From the NCBI GenBank assembly GCA_963588595.1, contig CAVAIA010000054.1:11550-75549 (forward strand): a stretch of DNA of 64,000 nucleotides, given 5' to 3'. Each line of letters starts with the position of its first letter. The stretch's first letter is position 1. Under the pieces are notes generated by a model that saw only the letters and a list, made by a program, of their open reading frames with translations, did no database searches and had not been told where the DNA came from. Positions 1 to 7,756 of the stretch are shown here, in pieces. This DNA comes from Phoenicibacter sp963588595 (lineage in GTDB: Bacteria; Actinomycetota; Coriobacteriia; Coriobacteriales; Eggerthellaceae). The position numbers were made by a program, and so were the translations under genes.

Positions 1-133
1 TGTCGAAAGTGCTTTGATGCAAAGAGCTTGCGAGGAGGCGGGATTGCCTTATCTTAAGATTGAAACGGATTATTCACAAGGCGATGCAGGTCAAATAGAC
101 ACTCGAATTGCTGCATTTATTGAGACACTTTAG
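1..133 (+). CDS. C-terminal end of a 2-hydroxyacyl-CoA dehydratase-type Fe-S subunit (HgdB/double-cubane family), partial
   Basis: The frame is open from the window edge (first full codon at base 2) and gives 43 residues before a TAG at 131-133. The tail reads LPYLKIETDYSQGDAGQ, then TRIAAFIETL, which is the usual C-terminal signature of HgdB/FldC-like dehydratase subunits and of single-subunit double-cubane cluster proteins. These enzymes receive one ATP-driven electron from a small activase, and the activase is the next gene, 13 bases downstream on the same strand. The catalytic and cluster-binding Cys residues lie outside the window, so a true dehydratase cannot be separated from a double-cubane reductase here. 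Confidence 0.8.
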   Translation, partial: VESALMQRACEEAGLPYLKIETDYSQGDAGQIDTRIAAFIETL

Positions 134-146
134 TTAGCCGTTTTAT

Positions 147-896
147 ATGTATTCAATTGGAATCGACATAGGCTCAACATCGGCAAAGGCAGCGGTCGTT
201 GAAGATGGCAAAATTGCTTTTACTACCGTTATGCCAACAGGATATAACAGCGTGGATGCGGCTGATCGCTTAAAAGAAGAAATTCAAAGCGCGGGTTTTG
301 AGATAGGCGAGGATGTTGGGGTTGTTGCGACGGGATATGGGAGAATCTCAGTTCCTTATGCAGACAAAACTGTGACAGAGATAACTTGCCACGGACGAGG
401 TGCCTCCTTTTTGTTTGGCGAGGATCTAACTGTTATAGACATCGGAGGGCAGGACACAAAGGCGGTCAAGATAGAGAATGGCACTGTCTCAAAATTCTTG
501 ATGAATGATAAATGTAGTGCTGGAACTGGAAAGTTTCTCGAGATTATGGCAAACCGTTTGGGGGTAACACTTTCAGAGTTGATGGACATGGCCAAGAAAG
601 GCGAGATTACTCCAATTTCTTCAATGTGCACAGTTTTTGCAGAGAGCGAAGTTATTTCTTTGATAGGTAAAGGAACACCAAGAGAAAACATTGCAAGAGG
701 AGTTGTTGATTCGGTCGTTACAAAAGTTTGCTCTTTGGTTGGAAGGGTTGGCGGTGAAAAATATGCTCTAACTGGTGGACTTTGCGACGAGGAGTTCATG
801 GTCGAGTCACTTAAAAATGCTCTTGGGGCTGATGTTGTTACATGTTCAAACGCAAGGTTTGCAGGAGCTATAGGAGCTGCGCTAAGTGCTAAATGA
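147..896 (+). CDS. 2-hydroxyacyl-CoA dehydratase activase (HgdC/BadF-type ATPase)
   Basis: 249 residues, the normal size of a single-domain activase. It is a homodimeric ASKHA-fold ATPase that holds one [4Fe-4S] cluster between two subunits and passes a low-potential electron to the dehydratase partner at the cost of ATP. The phosphate-1 loop GIDIGSTSAK lies at 5-14, the phosphate-2 motif VIDIGGQDTK at about 96-105, and the two conserved cluster cysteines at C123 (NDKCSAGTG) and C161 (SSMCTVFAESE). TGG near 210 is the adenosine motif. It follows the partner subunit by 13 bases, so the two are almost certainly co-transcribed. The redox donor may be the ferredoxin encoded 0.5 kb downstream. The family is clear; the substrate of the partner is unknown. 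Confidence 0.93.
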   Translation: MYSIGIDIGSTSAKAAVVEDGKIAFTTVMPTGYNSVDAADRLKEEIQSAGFEIGEDVGVVATGYGRISVPYADKTVTEITCHGRGASFLFGEDLTVIDIGGQDTKAVKIENGTVSKFLMNDKCSAGTGKFLEIMANRLGVTLSELMDMAKKGEITPISSMCTVFAESEVISLIGKGTPRENIARGVVDSVVTKVCSLVGRVGGEKYALTGGLCDEEFMVESLKNALGADVVTCSNARFAGAIGAALSAK

Positions 897-958
897 TGGC
901 AAAATTTAGGCCATCTTTAGAATAAAATTCAAGTTTGGTTACGAAAAAGGAGAGAAAA

Positions 959-1297
959 ATGAGTGGAAAAGTAGTTTTAATTGCACAAGACAAAATGGGT
1001 CATGGAGATGACACGCTTGGCAAAAAATTGATGAATGCGTTTATTTATTCGCTAACAGAGGCAGAGGAAAAACCAAGCCATGTTCTTCTCTACAATGGTG
1101 GCGCTTATCTTACGCAAGAGGGCGCAGAGACTGTTGAGGATTTTAAGAAACTAGAGGAAGCTGGCGTTGAGATTTTGACTTGCGGAACATGCACAGAATT
1201 TTTCAACATTTCAGAGACAGTTGCCGTTGGCGCCATAACAAATATGTATGAAATAGTTGAGATTTGCACAGAAGCAGACAGCGTTATTCGCCCTTAG
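959..1297 (+). CDS. YedF-like DsrE-family protein (C-terminal YedF domain only)
   Basis: The ATG at 959 is chosen over an in-frame TTG at 935 because AGGAGA (948-953) sits at the right distance before it; this gives 112 residues. The sequence matches the C-terminal DsrE-like domain of the selenium-metabolism-linked protein YedF: MGHGDDTLGKKLMNAF, LLYNGGAYLT, a LTCGTCTEFF segment with two cysteines, and GAITNMYEIVE. The N-terminal TusA/SirA-like sulfurtransferase domain of full YedF is absent. Family members are thought to carry sulfur or selenium as persulfide or perselenide on the CGTC cysteines. The gene follows the activase by about 60 bases. YedF-like genes commonly sit near dehydratase/activase pairs in anaerobes, which suggests a shared but undefined redox or Se/S role. 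Confidence 0.82.
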   Translation: MSGKVVLIAQDKMGHGDDTLGKKLMNAFIYSLTEAEEKPSHVLLYNGGAYLTQEGAETVEDFKKLEEAGVEILTCGTCTEFFNISETVAVGAITNMYEIVEICTEADSVIRP

Positions 1298-1352
1298 GTT
1301 TGCTCTTTAACTTTTAACTAAAAAAAATTCTTTACAAAAGAAACTTTTTTGT

Positions 1353-1368
1353 TATCGTATATACGATA
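1353..1368. promoter_or_regulatory. Perfect 16-bp palindrome, candidate operator of the ferredoxin gene
   Basis: TATCGTATATACGATA is identical to its own reverse complement. A -35-like TTTACA at 1331-1336 lies 16 bases before it, so the left half (TATCGT) falls where the -10 element would be. The ferredoxin start codon is about 40 bases downstream. A dimeric repressor bound here would cover the promoter. The regulator is not identifiable from this window. Confidence 0.45.
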
Positions 1369-1408
1369 GTTTTGGATATTAAATTTTAGTTTTGTAAAGG
1401 AGTTAATG

Positions 1409-1597
1409 ATGCCACGTCCAATTTTAGACACGACAGAGTGTATTGCATGCGAAGTTTGTGTTGAAGCTTGTCCTCAAGGCGTTTTGGAAGTGAAAGGCGA
1501 CGTTGTTGAGGTCGTTGCAGAGGATAGCTGCATTGGTTGCGGTGATTGCATGGAGGAATGCCCGATGGGATGCATCACCGAAATTCAAGAAGACTAG
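1409..1597 (+). CDS. 2[4Fe-4S] ferredoxin
   Basis: 62 residues with two complete CxxCxxCxxxC cluster motifs: C11, C14, C17, C21 and C41, C44, C47, C51. This is a clostridial-type low-potential electron carrier in the cytoplasm. Two adjacent ATGs exist (1406 and 1409). The second is preferred because AAAGGAG at 1396-1402 is then six bases away instead of three. The gene has its own probable promoter with an overlapping palindrome at 1353-1368, so it may be regulated apart from the activase genes upstream. The position suggests it could feed electrons to the activase, but ferredoxins of this kind are general carriers. Confidence 0.93.
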   Translation: MPRPILDTTECIACEVCVEACPQGVLEVKGDVVEVVAEDSCIGCGDCMEECPMGCITEIQED

Positions 1598-1609
1598 AAT
1601 TTCTAACCA

Positions 1610-2224
1610 ATGCATAGAGTTATTGTTGCAACTTCAAATGAGGGAAAAGCAAGAGAGCTTGAAGCGATGCTCAAGCTCTCTAATTATAAGCTCGAGTCCT
1701 TAAAGGAAGCTGGTATTGAAAGCGACCCTGTCGAAGATGAAACGACTTTTCTCGGCAACGCGAGAATCAAGGCGAGAGCGGCATTTGAGGAGTGCAAGAA
1801 AAGAAACATCGAAGCTTGCGTTTTAGCTGACGATTCAGGCATTTGTATAGATGCTTTGGACGGAAGACCTGGAGTTTTGTCTGCAAGATATGCAGGAGTT
1901 GGCGCAGGTCAAGATGCTATCAACAAAAAGATTTTCGAAGAACTAAAAGATGTCCCTATGGAGAAAAGGGACGCTCATTTCACGTGTAGTTTGTTTTTCA
2001 TCATGGAGGATGGTGAAGAAATTCGGGTCGAAGGGAATTGCTTTGGGCGAATCGCTTTTTCACCTAAGGGTGAGCATGGTTTTGGCTATGACCCAATCTT
2101 TCTTTCAAAAGATTTCAACTATGAGAAGACATTTGGGGAAATTGATTCGGACATCAAGAACGAGATATCACACCGAGCTCGAGCGGTTAGCCAACTTAAA
2201 ATGGCGCTTTCTTTTTTCAATTAA
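1610..2224 (+). CDS. rdgB: XTP/dITP diphosphatase (RdgB/HAM1 family)
   Basis: 204 residues, full length. It hydrolyses non-canonical purine triphosphates (dITP, XTP) to monophosphates and so keeps them out of DNA and RNA. The N-terminal substrate motif reads ATSNEGKARELE, the central motif is LADDSGICIDALDGRPGVLS, the C-terminal one is GFGYDPIF, and the protein ends in a SHRARA segment, all as in the family. The ATG follows the ferredoxin stop by 12 bases without a strong ribosome-binding site, which suggests read-through from the ferredoxin transcript. In many bacteria rdgB sits beside rph or murI; here it does not. A hairpin terminator follows directly. Confidence 0.95.
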   Translation: MHRVIVATSNEGKARELEAMLKLSNYKLESLKEAGIESDPVEDETTFLGNARIKARAAFEECKKRNIEACVLADDSGICIDALDGRPGVLSARYAGVGAGQDAINKKIFEELKDVPMEKRDAHFTCSLFFIMEDGEEIRVEGNCFGRIAFSPKGEHGFGYDPIFLSKDFNYEKTFGEIDSDIKNEISHRARAVSQLKMALSFFN

Positions 2225-2227
2225 AAA

Positions 2228-2258
2228 CCCTCAAGCGTTCAAACTTGAGGGCTTTAAT
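2228..2258. terminator. Bidirectional rho-independent terminator between rdgB and feoB
   Basis: CCCTCAAG (2228-2235) pairs with CTTGAGGG (2244-2251) around an 8-base loop. On the plus strand CTTTAATTT follows; on the minus strand the stem is followed by a TTTTTA run. The hairpin lies between the convergent ends of rdgB and feoB and can serve both. Confidence 0.85.
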
Positions 2259-2285
2259 TTGGATTATATATAAAAACTTTGCAGA

Positions 2286-4580
2286 TTAGTTTTTATGACA
2301 ATATCCTTTAGCGGGGCAAGTTTCACATCCGCAATCGCAAAGTGCGCTCCCGCCTTTTCTTTTTCGGTCCACCATGCGCCATATGATAATGGCAACGATG
2401 GCAATGAGCAAAACAACAACGCCCGTGAAATCAAATTGTCCAGTTATAACATTGCCAATTTGGTTTATCAACATGGCAACCAGATAAGCAAATCCGCATT
2501 GATAACCGATCGCAAACCAAAACCAACGAGAATTATTCATCTCTCGCTTTATTGCTCCCATCGCAGCAAAGCAAGGGGCGCAAAGAAGATTGAAGAACAA
2601 AAACGCGAGAGCGGCTTGCGCAGGCAAACTTGAGAAGAAAGTTGCAACGCCGCTCGTTCCGCCATAAATAACGCTCATCGTTGAAACGAGGTTTTCTTTT
2701 GCGACAAGTCCTGTTAGAACTGTGACAGTTGTTTGCCATTCTCCAAATCCAAGGGGAGCAAATATCCAACAAATGACTCCGCCGAGCATCGCGAGGATAG
2801 AGAAGTTAATTTCTTCTTCCTCAAGCATCCTGAATTCGCCATCAGCGACTCCGAAGTTAAGAAGGAACCAAATGACGATAGTTGAAAGCAAGATGATCGT
2901 TCCAGCCTTTTTGATGAATGCCCATGAGCGATCCCACATAGTTTTTAGGACGGAGGTGAGCTTCGGGAGGTGATATTGAGGCAGCTCCATAATAAATGGA
3001 GACGATTGAGCTTTAAACGACTTTAAGCGTTGCAAGAAAAGGCCGCTGATCAAAATTGCAAGAACGCCACCGAAGTAGGCAAGAGTTGAGATTAGCGCTG
3101 CATAAGATCCACCCATAATTGCGCCAGCGATAAGGGAGATGATTGGAATCTTCGCATTGCAAGGAATCATCGTTGTTGTCATTGCAGTTATGCGCCTCTC
3201 CTTTGGCTCTTCAATCGTTCTAGTTGACATAATTGCAGGAACGCCACATCCAGTTGACAAAAGCATTGGGATGACGCTTTTTCCAGATAGCCCAAACTTC
3301 CTAAATAAGCGATCCAAAACGAATGCCACTCGCGACATATATCCACATTCCTCGATGAATGCAAGACACAAGAACAAAACCATCAATTGCGGAACGAAAC
3401 CAAGAACCGCTCCAACGCCTCCAATAATTCCATCAACGACAAGCCCAACAAACCATGGAGGAGAATCGATAGATTCCAGCCAATTTCTTGCTGCATCGTT
3501 AACCGATGGGACGAATCCTTCATATTGAGAAGGGTCTGGCTCATCGGTTTGTGCCGCGTTAACACCGCTAGCAAATCTCTCACAAGCTTCCTCGTAAGCT
3601 TGTTGGCTTTGTTCATTTACGAAAAACCCATCCCCGAACAGACCGTCATTAACCCAATCTGTTGCAGGTTGACCAACCCACACCATAGCTATGTTAAAGA
3701 TAAGGAACATAACAAGCGCAAATATAGGAATCCCAAGCCAACGGTTTGTTACGATCGCGTCAATTTTTTCACTGATTGGAGTTTTTTTCTTCTCTGGTTC
3801 TTTTTTTGCAAGAGACACAATTGGGACGATATAGTCATAGCGAGCATTCGTTATAATCGTTTCTGCGTCATCTCCAAGCTCTTTTTCTGCGCTAACTATG
3901 TCTTGCTCTATGTGGTCTCGATCCTCTTTCGAGATGTTGAGTTTCTCTAAAATCTTCTCGTCACGCTCAAAAATCTTTATTGCATACCACTTTTGCATAG
4001 ACGAAGGTTCATCGTGCAAAACTCTCTCCTCAATGTGGGCTAGAGCATGTTCAACGCACCCTGCGTAGAAGTGTTTAGGATCGTGATATCCCTGTTTTGC
4101 AACTTCTATGGCAGCTTTTTTAACTTCTTCTATGTTTTCGCCCTTCGCGGCAGATATTTCAATTACAGGGCACCCCAATTTTTCGCTCAAAAGCTTAGTG
4201 TTAAGACTAGTTCCGCTCTTTTTAACAACGTCCATCATGTTGATTGCTATGACAATTGGAATCCCAAGATCCATGAGTTGCGTTGTTAGATAGAGGTTTC
4301 TCTCAATGTTAGAGCCGTCAACGATGTTTAAGATGACGTCAGGTTTTTCGTCTATGAGGAAGTTTCTTGCAACGACCTCTTCTTGTGTGTAAGGGGAAAG
4401 GGAATAAATCCCAGGCAAGTCAGTGATTTGAACATCCTTTTCGCCTCGAACGAACCCATGTTTCTTTTCGACCGTGACGCCAGGCCAATTTCCAACATAT
4501 TGATTCGCTCCAGTTAGAGCATTAAATAGAGTTGTCTTCCCAGAGTTTGGATTACCTGCGAGTGCTATATTGATAGTCAT
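2286..4580 (-). CDS. feoB: Ferrous iron transporter FeoB
   Basis: 764 residues. It is an inner-membrane Fe(II) importer with an N-terminal G protein domain. G1 is GNPNSGKT (9-16), G3 is DLPG (54-57) and G4 is NMMD (114-117). A spacer helix domain runs to about 270, followed by the polytopic membrane part with the two Gate regions (for example EECGYMSRVAFVLDR and VPAIMSTRTIEEPKERR). The C-terminus is short and Cys-rich (CDCGCETCPAKGYC), a variable tail seen in many anaerobes that may bind metal. The start codon is one base after the feoA stop, so the two are translationally coupled. No feoC follows. Iron-dependent control is suggested by two palindromes upstream of feoA. Confidence 0.97.
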   Translation of the reverse strand: MTINIALAGNPNSGKTTLFNALTGANQYVGNWPGVTVEKKHGFVRGEKDVQITDLPGIYSLSPYTQEEVVARNFLIDEKPDVILNIVDGSNIERNLYLTTQLMDLGIPIVIAINMMDVVKKSGTSLNTKLLSEKLGCPVIEISAAKGENIEEVKKAAIEVAKQGYHDPKHFYAGCVEHALAHIEERVLHDEPSSMQKWYAIKIFERDEKILEKLNISKEDRDHIEQDIVSAEKELGDDAETIITNARYDYIVPIVSLAKKEPEKKKTPISEKIDAIVTNRWLGIPIFALVMFLIFNIAMVWVGQPATDWVNDGLFGDGFFVNEQSQQAYEEACERFASGVNAAQTDEPDPSQYEGFVPSVNDAARNWLESIDSPPWFVGLVVDGIIGGVGAVLGFVPQLMVLFLCLAFIEECGYMSRVAFVLDRLFRKFGLSGKSVIPMLLSTGCGVPAIMSTRTIEEPKERRITAMTTTMIPCNAKIPIISLIAGAIMGGSYAALISTLAYFGGVLAILISGLFLQRLKSFKAQSSPFIMELPQYHLPKLTSVLKTMWDRSWAFIKKAGTIILLSTIVIWFLLNFGVADGEFRMLEEEEINFSILAMLGGVICWIFAPLGFGEWQTTVTVLTGLVAKENLVSTMSVIYGGTSGVATFFSSLPAQAALAFLFFNLLCAPCFAAMGAIKREMNNSRWFWFAIGYQCGFAYLVAMLINQIGNVITGQFDFTGVVVLLIAIVAIIIWRMVDRKRKGGSALCDCGCETCPAKGYCHKN

Positions 4581-4581
4581 C

Positions 4582-4806
4582 CTATTCCACCTCCACGAGT
4601 TCAGCGTCTTTTCTTCTAAGACTTAAGTGATATCCGCGAAGTTCAAGCTCCATAGGGTCTCCCAAAGGAGCGTTTTTAACAACACTAATTTGAGTCCCCC
4701 GCGTTATTCCCATGTCCATTATTCGCCTTCGAAGCGCACCTTCCCCATGTATTTTTTTAACGATAAATTGCTCTCCGACTTTTGCATCTTTCATTGTCTT
4801 CATCAA
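4582..4806 (-). CDS. feoA: FeoA, SH3-like partner of FeoB
   Basis: 74 residues, normal size. FeoA is a small cytoplasmic SH3-fold protein needed for FeoB function. Family signatures are GEGALRRRIMDMGITRGT in the first half and MELELRGYHLSLRRKDAELV at the end. A TAGGAGA ribosome-binding site sits just before two consecutive ATGs; the first is annotated. It is the first gene of the feoAB operon, and the 146-base upstream gap holds two copies of a GTTAGC-type inverted repeat. Confidence 0.95.
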   Translation of the reverse strand: MMKTMKDAKVGEQFIVKKIHGEGALRRRIMDMGITRGTQISVVKNAPLGDPMELELRGYHLSLRRKDAELVEVE

Positions 4807-4851
4807 ATTCTCCTAATTTCAAAACTTTTTAAACAGTTATTCGAAACATAA

Positions 4852-4867
4852 GTTAGCATAAGCTAAC
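4852..4867. promoter_or_regulatory. Candidate metalloregulator operator 1 upstream of feoAB
   Basis: GTTAGC and GCTAAC form an inverted repeat around the 4-base spacer ATAA. It lies about 45 bases before the feoA start. It nearly repeats the palindrome at 4884-4899, with a centre-to-centre distance of 32 bases (three helical turns). The shape recalls DtxR/MntR-family operators rather than the Fur box, but the regulator is not in the window. Confidence 0.55.
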
Positions 4868-4883
4868 AACCTTTTAAAAATAT

Positions 4884-4899
4884 GTTAGCATATGCTAAC
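4884..4899. promoter_or_regulatory. Candidate metalloregulator operator 2 upstream of feoAB
   Basis: GTTAGCATATGCTAAC is a perfect 16-bp palindrome and a near copy of operator 1. The pair sits where the feoA promoter should be and suggests cooperative binding of a dimeric iron-responsive repressor. Confidence 0.55.
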
Positions 4900-4952
4900 T
4901 CAAAATGCAGAAGAAAATTAAAAAATTTTTTAATCTTTAAACTTTGAAGCGC

Positions 4953-6530
4953 TTAGAGAGTTATTTTGAATAGATTTTTAAGGTCAATGAGTTCTTTAAA
5001 TTCCGAAAGAATGTCATCAGAGACCTCTTCGCCGACATTAACGAAGACTAAGGCTGTCTTATCGTCTGAAGACGTTGCAATTTGCATCGTTGATATATTG
5101 ATGCCGTGGTTGCCTAAAATTGTTCCTATCTTTCCGCAAACGCCAGGCTGATCATCATATTCGAAAACAAGCGCATGCTTTGATGGAGCAACGTCGATTT
5201 TATAGCCCATAATTGAGATGATTCTTGGCAGCTTATTTTCTCCAAACACTGTTGCCGCAAGTTCGATCTCGTCTGCCTCTATCCGAATTCCTGCAGCGTA
5301 TTCGCCTGCAACTTCTGTGTTTGTGCAACTTATGTCAACGCCGTGCCTTGCTCCCAAGCTCTTTGCCTCAAGCATAGTTTGAACTTGAGAGTGTTTCGAT
5401 TCGAGCATTCCTTCCAAAACGCTTGCAACAAGGGAAGTTGGGTTTAGCTCAGCAAGGTTGCCCATCATTTGAACTTTAACATTCCTTGGAACGCTTCCGT
5501 TAATTTGGTGGATGAGGCGTCCCATCATGTTAGCTGCCGGCAAAAATGGAGCGATGCGTCGAGACATCTCGCTTTGAGTGTTTGTTGCTGACAATGCAGT
5601 TGGAACGAGCGATCCTTCAAGCCCTGCCCAAACGTAGTCTGCAATTTGCATTCCGCTTCTGACTTGAGCTTCCTTTGTCAAAGCTGAAATGTGTGGCGTT
5701 ATAATCGCATTTTCAAGTTCGTGGAGAGGTGAATTTTCGCAAGGCTCATCGTCAAAAACATCAACACCGCAAGACGCAATTTTTCTAGCTGCAACGAAAT
5801 CGGCGAGAGAATCCATGTCGAGAATCGCAGGTCTTGAGGTGTTTATCAAAATGGCGCCTGTTTTAAAGTTAGCAAAATCTTCCGGTCCAAACATTCCTCT
5901 CGTTGTTGATGTGACGGGAAGATGGATTGAAACAAAATCCGCTTGCTTCAATATTTCCTCTTTGCTGTTAATTAAAGTGACGGAAAGTTGCGTTGCGCGC
6001 TCTGGATTGCAATATGGGTCATAGGCTAAAACCCTCATTCCAAATGCTGCTGCGCGCTCAGCGACCATAGAGCCAACTCTTCCAAGCCCGAAGAGTGCAA
6101 GCGTTTTTGCATATAACTCAACGCCCAAAAAGTTGTTTCTGTTCCATTTGTGAGCGTGCATCGTTTGATTCGCTTGAGGGACTTTTCTTGCACAAGAAAG
6201 CATCAGAGCGAAGGTGTGTTCTGCTGCAGAAACTATGTTTGAGGTGGGCGCGTTGCAAACAATGATGTCTAGCTCGTTTGCCGTTTCTAAGTCTATGTTG
6301 TCAACAGTGACCCCCGCTCTTCCAACAACCCTTAGTTTTTTTCCTGCCTTTAGAAGTTTTTCGTCAACGAGAGTGGCGCTCCTTACGATTAAGGCATCAT
6401 ATTCAGGAATTATTGCGCAAAGTTGATCGGTTGTTAGCCCCAACTTTTCGTCAACAACATAGCCTTTTGATTCTAGGGCAGCAATTCCTTCATCTGCGAT
6501 TTTTTCTGTCACTAAAATTTTAGTTGGCAT
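4953..6530 (-). CDS. serA: D-3-phosphoglycerate dehydrogenase
   Basis: 525 residues from the ATG at 6530. An in-frame TTG two codons upstream is less likely because GAGAAGG is well spaced for the ATG. It catalyses the first step of serine synthesis, oxidising 3-phosphoglycerate with NAD. The Rossmann motif GLGRVG is at about 148-153. The Arg loop reads NTSRPAI, where the family usually has a Gly-Gly after the Arg; the Arg itself is kept, as are the DDEP Glu and the TPHIS His. The length and layout (catalytic domain, intervening ASB domain at about 315-450, C-terminal ACT domain with HALVFEYDDQPGVCGKIG) make it the long type found in Actinobacteria and many others; the ACT domain normally senses serine. 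serC lies 56 bases upstream in the same direction. Confidence 0.95.
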   Translation of the reverse strand: MPTKILVTEKIADEGIAALESKGYVVDEKLGLTTDQLCAIIPEYDALIVRSATLVDEKLLKAGKKLRVVGRAGVTVDNIDLETANELDIIVCNAPTSNIVSAAEHTFALMLSCARKVPQANQTMHAHKWNRNNFLGVELYAKTLALFGLGRVGSMVAERAAAFGMRVLAYDPYCNPERATQLSVTLINSKEEILKQADFVSIHLPVTSTTRGMFGPEDFANFKTGAILINTSRPAILDMDSLADFVAARKIASCGVDVFDDEPCENSPLHELENAIITPHISALTKEAQVRSGMQIADYVWAGLEGSLVPTALSATNTQSEMSRRIAPFLPAANMMGRLIHQINGSVPRNVKVQMMGNLAELNPTSLVASVLEGMLESKHSQVQTMLEAKSLGARHGVDISCTNTEVAGEYAAGIRIEADEIELAATVFGENKLPRIISIMGYKIDVAPSKHALVFEYDDQPGVCGKIGTILGNHGINISTMQIATSSDDKTALVFVNVGEEVSDDILSEFKELIDLKNLFKITL

Positions 6531-6586
6531 GCTCAAGCCTTCTCTCTCGTTCTTTTTAACTTTAGTTAGCTTTGTTTAAAAAACAA

Positions 6587-7669
6587 TTAGGCGTTATCTT
6601 TCTCAAACTTCTCCATAAATGAAACAAGTTTGTCAACGCCCTCTGGTGGCATAGCGTTGTAGATGCTAGCTCTCATGCCTCCAACGCTTCTATGACCTTT
6701 CAACGACTTCAATCCTGCCTCAGTTGCCTCTGAAATGAATTTTGCATCAAGATCAGCATCTCCTGTCACAAATGGAACATTCATGATGGAGCGGCTTGAC
6801 GGCTCAACCGTTGAGTTAAACATTTTTGAAGAATCTAGGAAGTCATATAACTTTTTTGCCTTCTTTTCATTTTGCTCATGCATCGCATCGAGCCCGCCAA
6901 GTTCTTTTAGCCATTTAAAGGTTAGTCCACACATATAAATTCCCCAGCAATTTGGAGTGTTCATCAAGCTATTCGCATCCGAGTTCTTTTTGTAGTTGAG
7001 AATCGAAGGAGTTCCAGGAAGGATGTCTTCTGTGATCAAGTCTTCGCGGATTATGACTATTGCAAGTCCCGCTGGTCCTATGTTCTTTTGAACGCCTCCA
7101 TAGATAACGCCATATTTTTTGACGTCGTGCTTCTCGCTTAAGAACATCGATGAAACGTCACTCACAAGCGGAAGATCCCCTGTGTTTGGCAACTTTGGAT
7201 ATTTAGCGCCATAAACTGTTTCATTTTCGCAAATGTAGACATAGTCTGAATCTTCGTTAAATTTGAGGCTGTCGATGTCAGGGATTTTTGTGAAGTTGAC
7301 GTCTTCAGAACTTGCAACAACATTAACCTCACCAAAGAGTTTTGCCTCTCCAGATGCCTTTTTTGACCAATTTCCTGTGACGATGTAGTCCGCTTTTTTG
7401 TTCTTCATCAAGTTCATAGGGACCGCAGCGAATTGACCCGTTGCACCTCCTTGCATGAAGATAACGCGATAGTTGGCAGGAATGTCTAAAAGCTCGCGAA
7501 GATCAGCTTCAGCTGTCTCGATGATTTCAGCGAAGTCTTTTGAGCGATGGCTCATCTCCATAACAGACATCCCGCATCCATGATAATCAACCAAGTCTTT
7601 TTGAGCACTCTCCAAAACTTCGAGGGGGAGAGTTGCAGGTCCTGCAGAAAAGTTGTAAACGCGTGTCAT
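6587..7669 (-). CDS. serC: Phosphoserine aminotransferase
   Basis: 360 residues, class V PLP enzyme. It converts 3-phosphohydroxypyruvate and glutamate to phosphoserine, the second step of serine synthesis, and also serves pyridoxal phosphate synthesis in some bacteria. The start FSAGPATLP is typical, the PLP lysine is K195 in YGGVQKNIGPAG, and the C-terminal GHRSVGGMRASIYNAMP binds phosphate. It stands just upstream of serA with the same orientation, so the two probably form a serCA operon. No serB phosphatase is visible in the window. Confidence 0.96.
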   Translation of the reverse strand: MTRVYNFSAGPATLPLEVLESAQKDLVDYHGCGMSVMEMSHRSKDFAEIIETAEADLRELLDIPANYRVIFMQGGATGQFAAVPMNLMKNKKADYIVTGNWSKKASGEAKLFGEVNVVASSEDVNFTKIPDIDSLKFNEDSDYVYICENETVYGAKYPKLPNTGDLPLVSDVSSMFLSEKHDVKKYGVIYGGVQKNIGPAGLAIVIIREDLITEDILPGTPSILNYKKNSDANSLMNTPNCWGIYMCGLTFKWLKELGGLDAMHEQNEKKAKKLYDFLDSSKMFNSTVEPSSRSIMNVPFVTGDADLDAKFISEATEAGLKSLKGHRSVGGMRASIYNAMPPEGVDKLVSFMEKFEKDNA

Positions 7670-7756
7670 TTTTATTCCTTTCTCTAAAAAAGAGCTAAAT
7701 AGGTGAAAAATTGTTAATTAAAGTTTATAGCAACAGAAGGTTTAATTTTTAGAATT

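Noticed and set aside
356..799. 147-codon open frame on the minus strand opposite the activase gene
   Set aside because: It lies wholly inside a strongly conserved plus-strand gene and has no family resemblance or ribosome-binding site.
3387..3950. 187-codon open frame on the plus strand opposite feoB
   Set aside because: Composition reflects the antisense of a membrane protein gene; feoB is intact and certain here.
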